From Kluyvera intermedia (GTDB lineage: Bacteria; Pseudomonadota; Gammaproteobacteria; Enterobacterales; Enterobacteriaceae), in contig NZ_CP139986.1 in the NCBI RefSeq assembly GCF_034424175.1, forward strand, positions 1,488,001 to 1,552,000: a stretch of DNA of 64,000 nt. Reading direction: 5' to 3'. The translations under genes were made by a program, and so were the position numbers. Of the stretch, positions 11,956 to 20,110 are shown piece after piece; the first letter of the stretch is position 1; each line of letters starts with the position of its first letter. The notes beneath the pieces were generated by a model. That model was not told where the DNA came from, made no database searches, and saw only the letters and a program-made list of their open reading frames with translations.

Positions 11956-13653
11956 TTAAGGCAATAAAGTGGCGGCGGCCGGGATAGGCGTGCGCTGGTT
12001 AGGGATGTAGAACACAATCTCTGTTCCCGGCTCCAGACGATGAATATGCAGCCCCTCACCATAAAGTAATTTAACCCGATGATGGACGTTCAACAGGCCA
12101 ATTTTATTGCCCGGCATTTCGTTAGTTTTGACTCGTTCAACCACCAACGGGTCGATACCCGGCCCGGTATCCCGCACGCCGATGCGAACGCGGTTGCCGG
12201 ACTCAGTCACGCTGATAGTGACAACGCCTTTCCCTTTACTGCGCTGAATGCCATGGACGATGGCGTTCTCGACTAACGGTTGGATCAGCAGGCTAGGGAT
12301 CAGACAATTCACCTCGTCGTCTATATCGTAGATAACGGTTAACTTATCGCCAAAGCGTGCCTGCTCAATCGCAATATAATCTTTTATCTGGTACAGCTCT
12401 TTACGGATATCAATCTGCTCATCGTCTTTTAATTCAATGTTATAGCGCAAATAGCGCGACAGATTGAAAATCAGCTGTCGCGCGGTGTCCGGATTCATGC
12501 GAATCGACGACGAAATCGCGTTCAACGCGTTAAACAGGAAATGGGGATTTATTTTACTTTGCAACGCACGCAGCTCTGCCTTATTTGCCATTTCGCGCAG
12601 TTGCTCGGCGCGGGAAACTTCAAGCTGAGTTGAGATAATCTGCGACAAACCGATGGCCATCTCCTGAAGTGAAGACGTGATCTGGTGAGCGTGGCAGTAA
12701 TAGATTTTGAGCGTCCCGGTGACCACACCCGTTTCCGACAATGGGATCACCAGCATGGAGTGAATCTCGGGTGTGCGATAGGCTTCATCATTGTTTTTAA
12801 TGATTATTTTACCATTGTTGATGGCCTGTTTTGTTGTCGGACTAATATCCGCATCGTCATTTTGGTAATTGTCTTCCCCGACGCCGACATAGGCCAGAAC
12901 CCGCTCGGTATTGGTGATGGCCACAGCATCCGCATGAATATCCTGACGAATGATGTCGCAAATCTGCCGTAGCGTGTCGCTATTAATCTGGCGGAAAAGC
13001 GGTAGCGTTTTGTTGGCGATATCCAGTGCAAGCTTGGCCTGACGAGCGGCGCTGGCTTCCTTTTCACCCTCAACGCTTTGTACCAACAGCACGATAAAAC
13101 CGATACAGACGCTGCCTGCAATCATGGGAATACCGATTTTTGACACGATATCGACACCCAGCGCGATGCTTGGTGCCCAGACAATCACCAGTATCATGGT
13201 CAGCGTTTCACACAACATTCCGCCGAGAATACCAATTTTCCAGTGCAACTCTTTCGGGACTTTTCGGTTTATAAGGCCAGATAAGATCCCGGCCAAAATG
13301 CTGGTAATAAAGCAGGGGACTGCTGTCACACCGCCAGCATCAATCAGATAGCGATGGATCCCAGCGATAATACCGACAATGCCGCCGACCCAAGGGCCGA
13401 AGAGGATCCCACCGGACATCACGGCAATCACGCGCACGTTGACCAATGATCCTTCGACCGGTACCCCGGACCAGGTGCTGAAAATGGCGAACATAGAGAA
13501 AATGACGGTAACCGCCAGCAGCTCTTTTGGCGTATGGGCCGACTTGTGCAGCAGTTCGCGAAAGAGGCGAATGCGGATCAGGAAAAAGAGGCAAATCAGC
13601 ATTAATGCGGCTCGGTCATAAACCGCGAGCAGCATATTGAGTATTTCGTGCAT
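11956..13653 (-). CDS. ypdA: LytS-type sensor histidine kinase YpdA
   Basis: This 565-residue inner-membrane kinase has an N-terminal 5TM-LYT domain (about residues 1-195), a GAF domain (about 215-345) and a HPK7/LytS kinase module with the phosphoacceptor H371 in [12 protein letters not shown], then an ATPase region with LVENAIVHG and DTGPGIDP. It senses pyruvate in E. coli. The start at 13653 reproduces the length and N-terminus of E. coli YpdA; neither this ATG nor the one ten codons upstream has a good ribosome binding site, so the start is uncertain. It is co-transcribed with ypdB. Confidence 0.92.
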   Translation of the reverse strand: MHEILNMLLAVYDRAALMLICLFFLIRIRLFRELLHKSAHTPKELLAVTVIFSMFAIFSTWSGVPVEGSLVNVRVIAVMSGGILFGPWVGGIVGIIAGIHRYLIDAGGVTAVPCFITSILAGILSGLINRKVPKELHWKIGILGGMLCETLTMILVIVWAPSIALGVDIVSKIGIPMIAGSVCIGFIVLLVQSVEGEKEASAARQAKLALDIANKTLPLFRQINSDTLRQICDIIRQDIHADAVAITNTERVLAYVGVGEDNYQNDDADISPTTKQAINNGKIIIKNNDEAYRTPEIHSMLVIPLSETGVVTGTLKIYYCHAHQITSSLQEMAIGLSQIISTQLEVSRAEQLREMANKAELRALQSKINPHFLFNALNAISSSIRMNPDTARQLIFNLSRYLRYNIELKDDEQIDIRKELYQIKDYIAIEQARFGDKLTVIYDIDDEVNCLIPSLLIQPLVENAIVHGIQRSKGKGVVTISVTESGNRVRIGVRDTGPGIDPLVVERVKTNEMPGNKIGLLNVHHRVKLLYGEGLHIHRLEPGTEIVFYIPNQRTPIPAAATLLP

Positions 13654-14042
13654 GAGGGCGCCGGGTGTATTCAGGAAAGTCATATGATAAGTAACCCAGT
13701 GGCAGATGACCAGCAGTACGCAGAATAGGGAAAAACCCTGATCTTAAAAGGGGATTGATTGGCAAGGGTTATCAGTAGCGCGGGATGGCATAATTTTATC
13801 AATTCCAGCGATATGGTATGAAAATGCATTGAAAACATATTGTTGATTTAATGTTTTCTTTAGCCTGCTTATTGCATTCAGGAAGCGATTATCGTTTGTA
13901 TTTTTTCCTCTTTTTCACACGCTATTCTTTTTTTTAATTGCCTATCGACAGCGGCAATTTAATCAGGTTATTTTCTAGTCATGCCACAAAAGTGGCAGCG
14001 TCGCTCGAACGGTTCGGGCGCTCACGTTATCCTGAGGAATCT
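13654..14042. promoter_or_regulatory. ypdA-alaC divergent intergenic region with leader hairpins
   Basis: This 389-bp gap has no gene that I can support. The middle (about 13800-13940) is AT-rich and is the likely promoter zone. Near alaC are two small inverted repeats: GCCAC-AAAA-GTGGC at 13983-13996, and one centred on CGAACGGTTCG at 14006-14016. They would lie in the alaC mRNA leader. No U-tract follows them, so simple termination is unlikely. Confidence 0.5.
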
Positions 14043-15269
14043 ATGGCTGAATCCAGTCCTGAACGCCGTTTTACGCGTATCGATCGCTTACCCCCGTATG
14101 TGTTTAATATTACTGCTGAACTGAAAATGGCTGCGCGTCGGCGTGGCGAAGACATCATCGATTTCAGTATGGGGAATCCTGACGGCGCGACCCCGCCGCA
14201 TATCGTTGAAAAATTGTGTACCGTTGCCCAGCGCCCAGATACGCACGGCTACTCGACTTCGCGTGGCATACCTCGACTGCGTCGGGCCATTTCACGCTGG
14301 TATCAAGAACGCTATGACGTCGAAATTGATCCTGAAAGCGAAGCGATTGTGACCATCGGGTCGAAAGAAGGGCTGGCGCACCTGATGCTAGCGACCCTCG
14401 ATCATGGCGATACGGTGCTGGTACCCAACCCAAGCTATCCGATTCATATTTACGGCGCTGTGATTGCCGGTGCCCAGGTTCGCTCCGTCCCGCTGGTGGA
14501 GGGCGTTGACTTTTTTAGTGAGCTGGAGCGGGCCATTCGCGAAAGCTACCCGAAGCCGAAGATGATGATCTTAGGTTTTCCGTCAAACCCTACTGCCCAG
14601 TGCGTTGAGCTGGAATTCTTTGAGAAAGTGGTGGCGCTGGCCAAACGTTACGACGTGCTGGTGGTTCATGACCTTGCGTACGCGGATATTGTCTACGACG
14701 GCTGGAAAGCGCCATCCATTATGCAGGTTCCTGGGGCACGCGATGTCGCAGTTGAGTTCTTTACGCTGTCGAAAAGCTACAATATGGCGGGGTGGCGTAT
14801 TGGCTTTATGGTTGGCAACAAAACGTTAGTTAACGCCTTAGCACGCATTAAGAGCTATCACGATTACGGCACCTTTACGCCGCTACAGGTTGCGGCGATT
14901 GCCGCGCTGGAAGGCGATCAACAGTGCGTGCGCGATATTGCCGATCAGTACAAGCGACGTCGCGATGTGCTGGTGAAAGGGTTACACGAAGCGGGCTGGA
15001 TGGTTGAATGTCCGAAAGCATCAATGTACGTCTGGGCAAAAATTCCCGAACAGTATGCTGCAATGGGATCGCTGGAGTTTGCCAAGAAGATGCTGCAGGA
15101 TGCGAAGGTTTGCGTATCGCCGGGTATTGGTTTCGGTGACTATGGAGACACGCATGTCCGGTTTGCGCTGATCGAAAACCGCGACCGTATTCGCCAGGCG
15201 ATTCGTGGGATTAAAGCGATGTTCCGTGCTGACGGCTTATTGCCATCAGAGAGTAAAAGCGCAGGTTAA
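14043..15269 (+). CDS. alaC: glutamate-pyruvate aminotransferase AlaC
   Basis: This 408-residue PLP-dependent class I/II aminotransferase makes L-alanine from pyruvate and glutamate. K244 in [11 protein letters not shown] is the PLP Schiff-base lysine, HDLAYADI holds the PLP pyridine-contacting Asp, and GFPSNPTAQ carries the conserved Asn. The near-identity to E. coli AlaC (YfdZ) is clear. ATG 14043, behind CTGAGGAAT, gives the family N-terminus; the frame is open 35 codons further up but that part is non-conserved leader. It is divergent from the pyruvate-sensing ypdAB pair, a conserved neighbourhood, both concerned with pyruvate. A terminator follows. Confidence 0.95.
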   Translation: MAESSPERRFTRIDRLPPYVFNITAELKMAARRRGEDIIDFSMGNPDGATPPHIVEKLCTVAQRPDTHGYSTSRGIPRLRRAISRWYQERYDVEIDPESEAIVTIGSKEGLAHLMLATLDHGDTVLVPNPSYPIHIYGAVIAGAQVRSVPLVEGVDFFSELERAIRESYPKPKMMILGFPSNPTAQCVELEFFEKVVALAKRYDVLVVHDLAYADIVYDGWKAPSIMQVPGARDVAVEFFTLSKSYNMAGWRIGFMVGNKTLVNALARIKSYHDYGTFTPLQVAAIAALEGDQQCVRDIADQYKRRRDVLVKGLHEAGWMVECPKASMYVWAKIPEQYAAMGSLEFAKKMLQDAKVCVSPGIGFGDYGDTHVRFALIENRDRIRQAIRGIKAMFRADGLLPSESKSAG

Positions 15270-15290
15270 TTCTGCATCCCTCTGAAACGC

Positions 15291-15318
15291 AAACAGGAGC
15301 CAAATGGCTCCTGTTTTT
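15291..15318. terminator. bidirectional terminator alaC/ypdK
   Basis: AAACAGGAGCC pairs with GGCTCCTGTTT around an AAAT loop and runs into a T tract. It is placed 20 bp after the alaC stop and 17 bp from the stop of the opposing ypdK. Confidence 0.88.
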
Positions 15319-15334
15319 GTATGCACGTACAGGA

Positions 15335-15406
15335 CTAGATCATCAGGGCAAATGTACCGGCAAAAACGATGACCATAAAGGAAATGCCCATAAAGAAATA
15401 TTTCAC
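15335..15406 (-). CDS. ypdK: small membrane protein YpdK, 23 residues
   Basis: A GTG-initiated 23-codon frame reads VKYFFMGISFMVIVFAGTFA plus LMI (initiator read as Met). It differs from my recollection of E. coli YpdK at one residue (Phe for Trp near residue 15). GGAGAG lies nine bases before the GTG. The product is one hydrophobic helix with a single N-terminal lysine, hence a small inner-membrane protein of unknown function. Position between alaC and the next locus is as in E. coli. An overlapping ATG frame on the same strand is longer but not conserved. Confidence 0.85.
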   Translation of the reverse strand: MKYFFMGISFMVIVFAGTFALMI

Positions 15407-16101
15407 GACTCATCTCTCCGCGTATCTTTTTTCTACGCACTCATGAACGGTGGTACTGCGAGCTGATAACAACCGTTGGAAAACAACAAACGCGCGTTTT
15501 CACGGTAGGCCATCACCTCAGAATGACTGTGCTTTAATGCTCCAGGTGGCGCTAATGTACGCTTAAAAACTAAGGGAGACAAGCGGCATTTTTTTATTAA
15601 TTTTTAGTTACTTACGAGTGTCGTGATTCGGCGACACATTAATTTCAAATGGTAATAAATTTCATCCTGGCGACGTTCATGAGCACAGATTGAGAGAAAA
15701 TTCTCAGCATGAATGATTTCGCTTTTCGTTTGAGTATGAGCGCTCATCTCTTCGTATAATTGTTTTTTATTTTGGTTAAATTTTCTTTACTTATTTCGCA
15801 ATTTTTACCGACAATTCACTGTTGTGGATTATATTATTTATTATAATTTACATGGCAACCAATAAACGTTGATTATTATTTTATTGCAATTATCTGATTT
15901 ACATTAACAATACTCCTGGAGTTGTTCGGCGGAAAAGATGCTTCCCCTCCTGTTGTGGGTATTTCCTCGTGATTAAAATTCGCCCAAACGTTGATAGGTA
16001 AGAATATTGTTTTATTGCTGTTTTAAAGAATTTCGCTTTATAAAATAATATTGACAATAATATCAGTGAATGAAATTATTGAAATATATAAGGAGGGGAC
16101 A
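15407..16101. other. AT-rich intergenic region without recognised genes
   Basis: About 700 bp separate ypdK from the EcpR-like regulator. The DNA is markedly richer in A and T than the flanking backbone. It holds a 12-bp perfect palindrome ATGAGCGCTCAT at 15736-15747 and several AT-only stretches (15820-15890) but no coding frame with a convincing start. It probably contains the promoter of the regulator gene and remnants of acquired DNA. Confidence 0.5.
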
Positions 16102-16731
16102 ATGATGTCGCTACAACTTGATTATGGAACAATCAACTGCATGACTTGCCCTTCGAACTGCGAGGTTAAACCTAACGCCTCATTACGCATATCATTTTGC
16201 CAGGAATATTGTTTTTGCACTTGGCCAAAGGCTAGCAGTTTTTTTTCATTAGGCATAGTGGAAGGACTGTTAAAACAAAGCTATAACAATATTTATCTTG
16301 GATGTGTGTTTGTTGATTTTTCTATTAGTCATCTGCGTCATTTTACCGATGCCCGATGGATAGATTATCTCATTGAAACAAAATTAAAAATCATTGTTGT
16401 TTGTGATACACACCTTAAACCATTGGCAAATTATTGGTTTAAGCATTCAAAGGATATTTTTTTGGTGATATATCCTGATGATAAGATCTCCAGTGCTTGT
16501 GATAATTTAAAGAAGCGATTTATTTATCAACGTGACGCCTTTTACAAAGGTGAGGCGTTGTCGGTGTTAGAGTTCGATGTCCTGAGGGCGCTGATTGCTG
16601 GTGAGGATTGCAATCACCTTGCGAAGTCTATGGATGTTGAGATCCGCAGAGTGTACGCTGCTAAGCAACGAGCAGAAAAGAAAATGGGTGCTGACGTGAA
16701 TATGTTATTCAGATTATCACATTCCAGCTAA
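16102..16731 (+). CDS. EcpR/MatA-like LuxR-type transcriptional regulator with N-terminal Cys cluster
   Basis: This 209-residue protein ends in a LuxR-type helix-turn-helix (about residues 153-197, LSVLEFDVLRALIAGEDC then HLAKSMDVEIRRVYAAKQRA). The middle, with ANYWFKHSKDIFLVIYP near residues 109-125, resembles the same region of the fimbrial regulator EcpR (MatA), so I place it in that family. The first 40 residues are unusual: C13, C16, C20, C33, C37 and C39. These could bind zinc or an Fe-S cluster, which is inference. ATG 16102 follows a very strong AAGGAGGGG; a 17-codon upstream extension lacks such a site. No fimbrial operon lies nearby. The gene is AT-rich, suggesting transfer. Confidence 0.65.
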   Translation: MMSLQLDYGTINCMTCPSNCEVKPNASLRISFCQEYCFCTWPKASSFFSLGIVEGLLKQSYNNIYLGCVFVDFSISHLRHFTDARWIDYLIETKLKIIVVCDTHLKPLANYWFKHSKDIFLVIYPDDKISSACDNLKKRFIYQRDAFYKGEALSVLEFDVLRALIAGEDCNHLAKSMDVEIRRVYAAKQRAEKKMGADVNMLFRLSHSS

Positions 16732-16850
16732 CACGTTTATATGTGTTGTTTAATGCTGACTTATCCTGAGAATCTTGATTCACTTAATATTGAACATGCC
16801 CACCGCCGATTTCCGTGATTATAATAATATGCAAAGGTGCTGATAATACC

Positions 16851-17183
16851 ATGGAAAAATATGCAGATGAGTTGTGCATCATGAACAATGCTATTATGAA
16901 TATTATTTTTTCTGCGGGTAATGAGAATCAGTGCAATACGGTCTTTAATTCATTACACTCGGAAATCGTCGACCATTATTTCCCAGAGTCGGTTAAAACT
17001 GATTGCCTTCAGGCCATTGAGGTTTGGCGCGCAGCACGGGGTATCTCTGATGAGACAGAAAAAATGCATCTACAGCAGTCAGCGATACTCTCCCTGTTAG
17101 CGGCATTAGGACGTGTGCATGCGTTAATGGCGATAGAAGAATACATTATGCAAAAAAATACAGAAGTCTTCGGACTACGTTAA
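16851..17183 (+). CDS. unrecognised 110-residue helical protein
   Basis: I do not recognise this protein. It runs from MEKYADELCIMNNAI to NTEVFGLR, has no signal peptide or membrane segment and appears almost entirely alpha-helical, with Leu/Ile/Ala heptad-like stretches (HLQQSAILSLLAALGRVHAL around residues 72-93). AAAGGTG lies 12 bases upstream of the chosen ATG; a start 12 codons earlier is possible. It follows the EcpR-like gene by 119 bp on the same strand, is similarly AT-rich, and ends at a strong terminator. It could be a small partner or downstream product of that regulator, but there is no direct evidence. Confidence 0.55.
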   Translation: MEKYADELCIMNNAIMNIIFSAGNENQCNTVFNSLHSEIVDHYFPESVKTDCLQAIEVWRAARGISDETEKMHLQQSAILSLLAALGRVHALMAIEEYIMQKNTEVFGLR

Positions 17184-17215
17184 ACCGCAGTGATGTTTTT
17201 ACTTTCTCTGAAAGC

Positions 17216-17250
17216 AATTGCCCCACATAAAACCGTGGGGCAATTTTTTG
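17216..17250. terminator. bidirectional terminator
   Basis: AATTGCCCCAC pairs perfectly with GTGGGGCAATT, followed by TTTT. It lies between the 110-residue protein gene and the opposing DUF2058 gene and can serve both. Confidence 0.88.
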
Positions 17251-17274
17251 TTTGTTCAGGTCAGTTAATGTGGC

Positions 17275-17814
17275 TTACCACATCAAATCGTCTGGCACGA
17301 CAAAAGCGGCGTATGGATCTTCTTCATCCAGCGTCTCTTTACTGATTTCATTGCTTAGAACAATGTAACTTGCATCGCGTTGGGCGATTTTTTCAGCAAC
17401 GACCGCAGGAATAATCCCGTACTCGCTCTCAGCACTGCCTTCGACGGGCAGGCGAGCAATATTCAGGCGCCCATTGATCAACTGTGCCTGCGTCGTTTTA
17501 TCGACATAGATCTTTTTGATGAGGTTATCATCGGTAAAGTTAAAGCCGATATCGCCTTTTGAAATCACGATTTTATTCATTTCAATGAGCTGCTTGATCT
17601 GCGCTTTATACTCTTTTGATAAGACCGCCTGTTTTTGCTGTTCGCTTAACAGCTTATCGCGTTCAACCTGCGCCTTTTTGTTTTCATCTACTGCTTCTCT
17701 GGCTTCACGGGCCTGTACGCGTGACTTTTTCGCGGTTCTTTGGACTTTTGCCATTTTTTTACTGGTGACGAGTCCAGCTTTGAGCATCTGTTCTTGTAAT
17801 GTGAGTTTTGTCAT
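17275..17814 (-). CDS. YaiL-like DUF2058 protein
   Basis: This 179-residue soluble protein matches E. coli YaiL closely: MTKLTLQEQMLKAGLVTSKK at the start, a basic Arg/Lys-rich helical N-terminal third (residues 15-80) suited to nucleic-acid binding and coiled-coil formation, then a globular DUF2058 domain with GDIGFNFTDDNLIKKIYVD and an acidic C-terminus ending in VPDDLMW. The family has no established function. In E. coli yaiL sits elsewhere on the chromosome; here it lies beside argW. Whether this is a relocated yaiL or an additional copy cannot be judged from the window, so no symbol is given. Confidence 0.8.
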   Translation of the reverse strand: MTKLTLQEQMLKAGLVTSKKMAKVQRTAKKSRVQAREAREAVDENKKAQVERDKLLSEQQKQAVLSKEYKAQIKQLIEMNKIVISKGDIGFNFTDDNLIKKIYVDKTTQAQLINGRLNIARLPVEGSAESEYGIIPAVVAEKIAQRDASYIVLSNEISKETLDEEDPYAAFVVPDDLMW

Positions 17815-17911
17815 GTTCGTGTCTAAACCAATAAAAGAATATGCTGGATTATAACCTTAACCATGGAGGCTATGCCAGATTACGCAGGAGGGATGAAAAA
17901 GGTTGGCGAAA

Positions 17912-17986
17912 TGGTGTCCCCTGCAGGAATCGAACCTGCAACTAGCCCTTAGGAGGGGCTCGTTATATCCATTTAACTAAGGGGAC
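17912..17986 (-). tRNA. argW: tRNA-Arg (anticodon CCU)
   Basis: The - strand encodes a 75-nt cloverleaf starting GTCCCCTTAGTTAAATGG and ending AGGGGACACCA with CCA encoded. The anticodon stem AGCCC/GGGCT holds loop CTCCTAA, anticodon CCU. The T arm GCAGGTTCGATTCCTGC is standard. It is the argW tRNA between yfdC and the alaC region; in E. coli argW is a prophage integration site. No integrase gene lies on either side here. Confidence 0.97.
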
Positions 17987-18061
17987 GAAGCGGCACGAGT
18001 ATAGCGTTTTTTGTACGCCTGAGTAAGTACGCCACCGCTTGACTGCTCAAACAGTCGCCAC

Positions 18062-19003
18062 TTAGGTTTGATTATTCTCACCTTTCGGTTGTTTTTCTCC
18101 CTGTTTTGCCTGTAAACGCGCCTTTTCTTTACGCGCATTGCTCATATCATTGCGGATCTGAGCGTGGCTCATCAGTGCGAAAATAAAGGTTCCGCCGCAG
18201 ATATTCCCGGCAAGCGTTGGCAGGGCGAAAGGCCAAATAAAGTCGCTCCAGTGCAGGGTGCCGTTAAAGACGAGATAGAGTATTTCAACCGAGCCCACCA
18301 CGATATGCGTGGTATCTCCCAGCGCGATAAGCCATGTCATCAGGATAATGACGACAATTTTTGCGGCCCCGGCGGAGGGAAACATCCAGACCATGGTGGC
18401 GATAAGCCAGCCTGAGATAATCGCATTCGAAAACATTTCCGTTGGGCTGTTCTTCATCACATCCATGCCGATTTTGGTGAAGGCATCGCGTGTAGGTTCA
18501 TCAAAAATAGGCATATATTCAAACGCCCATGCCGCAACACCGGTACCGATAATATTCCCCATCAGTACCACGCCCCAAAGTCTCAACAGTAGCCCCACAT
18601 TACCGAGGGTAGGTTTTTGCATGACGGGTAATACGGCGGTTACGGTGTTTTCAGTAAACAGCTGCTGGCGGGCCATAATGACGATAATAAAACCAAAGGT
18701 GTAACCAAGATTTTCCAGCAAAAAACCGCCGGGCACGCCTTCTAGTTGGACGTGAAAAATACCCTTTGCTAGCAATGAGGCTCCCATGGAGAGACCCGCG
18801 GCGATGGCTGACCATAGCAGCGCCATGGCATCACGCTCCATCTCCTTTTCACCTTCCTGGCGTATGTGTTCATGAATCGCCATCGCACGGGAGGGGAGTC
18901 GGTCTTCATCAACCTCTATTTTCTCGCCAGTCTTTTTTTCTTCGCTCTCAACTTCTATTTCGTCGCTGTGACGGTCTATCTTCTCTTTATTGAGATTATC
19001 CAT
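18062..19003 (-). CDS. yfdC: FNT-family inner-membrane protein YfdC
   Basis: This 313-residue protein belongs to the formate/nitrite transporter (FocA/NirC) family. A highly charged cytoplasmic N-terminus of about 65 residues (rich in Glu, Lys, Asp) precedes six or more membrane helices, and a charged tail of about 35 residues closes the protein. Conserved family features such as GNIIGTG and the LPTLAGNICGGTFIFA re-entrant region are present. The transported substrate of YfdC is not established. The position between argW and mlaA/fadL is the E. coli order. Confidence 0.9.
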   Translation of the reverse strand: MDNLNKEKIDRHSDEIEVESEEKKTGEKIEVDEDRLPSRAMAIHEHIRQEGEKEMERDAMALLWSAIAAGLSMGASLLAKGIFHVQLEGVPGGFLLENLGYTFGFIIVIMARQQLFTENTVTAVLPVMQKPTLGNVGLLLRLWGVVLMGNIIGTGVAAWAFEYMPIFDEPTRDAFTKIGMDVMKNSPTEMFSNAIISGWLIATMVWMFPSAGAAKIVVIILMTWLIALGDTTHIVVGSVEILYLVFNGTLHWSDFIWPFALPTLAGNICGGTFIFALMSHAQIRNDMSNARKEKARLQAKQGEKQPKGENNQT

Positions 19004-19292
19004 TGCTGATCACCTGAAATAAGCACGTATAGCTTAAGCGTAGCGGCTTATGCCTGTCTTACAGGTAGAGATATTCTTAAATAGCTAAAATCGCCACGTA
19101 GATTATCTTCTATTCGTTAGAATAGAAGCGCCACGGTGCTGGCGTTACCAGGCTATGATCAAATCAACGAAATTGGCTATATAGACATCGTTCTATGGGC
19201 TGTTACAATCGCTCACATCTAAACAGGCGGATACGCGAGCGTACCGTCATGGATGGCAATCAGCGATAGCCATAATTAACAGGGAGACATTT

Positions 19293-20048
19293 ATGAAGCT
19301 TCGCCTGTCGGCGCTTGCGCTGGGTACCACTCTGCTGGTGGGCTGTGCGAGTTCCGGAACAGAACAGCAGGGACGTTCAGACCCATTTGAAGGATTTAAC
19401 CGCACGATGTACAGCTTCAACTTTGATGTGTTGGATCCGTACATTGTTCGCCCGGTCGCCGTGGCGTGGCGTGATTATGTACCGCAGCCAGCGCGTAATG
19501 GTCTGGGCAACTTTACCAGCAACCTGGAAGAACCTGCGGTAATGGTCAACTCCTTCCTGCAGGGCGACCCGTATCAGGGGATGGTTCACTTTACCCGTTT
19601 CTTCCTGAACACCGTTCTGGGTATGGGCGGCTTTATTGATGTAGCCGGTATGGCTAACCCTAAATTGCAACGCGTCCAGCCGCATCGCTTTGGCAGCACG
19701 TTGGGGCATTATGGCGTCGGTTATGGCCCGTATCTGCAACTTCCGTTCTACGGCAGCTTCACGCTGCGTGAGGACGGCGGTGATATGGCTGATACAACCT
19801 ATCCGGTACTCTCCTGGCTGACATGGCCGATGTCGATTGGTAAGTGGATGGTCGAAGGTGTGGAAACGCGCGCCCAGTTGCTTGACTCGGATGGCTTGTT
19901 ACGCCAGTCTTCGGATCCTTACATTCTGGTACGCGAAGCTTACTTCCAGCAACATGACTTTATTGCTAACGGCGGCAAGCTGAAACCGGAAGAGAACCCG
20001 AACGCGCAGGCGATTGAAGGCGATCTGAAGGATATTGATTCGGAGTAA
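19293..20048 (+). CDS. mlaA: outer-membrane lipid asymmetry lipoprotein MlaA (VacJ)
   Basis: This 251-residue lipoprotein has a type II signal peptide with lipobox LVGC, Cys18 being the lipidated residue. The mature part carries the MlaA core (DPFEGFNRTMYSFNFDVLD, later FGSTLGHYGVGYGPYLQLPF). MlaA forms a ring in the outer membrane with OmpC/F and hands mislocalised phospholipids to MlaC for return to the inner membrane. The ATG follows AGGGAGAC. It is divergent from yfdC and convergent with fadL across a perfect terminator. Confidence 0.96.
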   Translation: MKLRLSALALGTTLLVGCASSGTEQQGRSDPFEGFNRTMYSFNFDVLDPYIVRPVAVAWRDYVPQPARNGLGNFTSNLEEPAVMVNSFLQGDPYQGMVHFTRFFLNTVLGMGGFIDVAGMANPKLQRVQPHRFGSTLGHYGVGYGPYLQLPFYGSFTLREDGGDMADTTYPVLSWLTWPMSIGKWMVEGVETRAQLLDSDGLLRQSSDPYILVREAYFQQHDFIANGGKLKPEENPNAQAIEGDLKDIDSE

Positions 20049-20063
20049 CGAATCTGCGGCAAT

Positions 20064-20096
20064 AAAAAAGGGTGAACATCATGTTCACCCTTTTTT
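20064..20096. terminator. bidirectional terminator mlaA/fadL
   Basis: A 16-bp perfect inverted repeat, AAAAAAGGGTGAACAT facing ATGTTCACCCTTTTTT, gives A and T tracts on both sides and therefore works in either direction. It lies 15 bp after mlaA and 15 bp before the fadL stop. Confidence 0.93.
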
Positions 20097-20110
20097 GTAT
20101 TGGCAGACTA

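Noticed and set aside
15246..15440. A 64-codon - strand frame starting with an ATG near ypdK.
   Set aside because: It overlaps the conserved GTG-started ypdK frame and the alaC terminator and resembles nothing known.
17912..17986. argW was checked for a prophage or integrative element.
   Set aside because: No integrase, phage gene or duplicated tRNA end is visible on either side; only an accessory patch is claimed.
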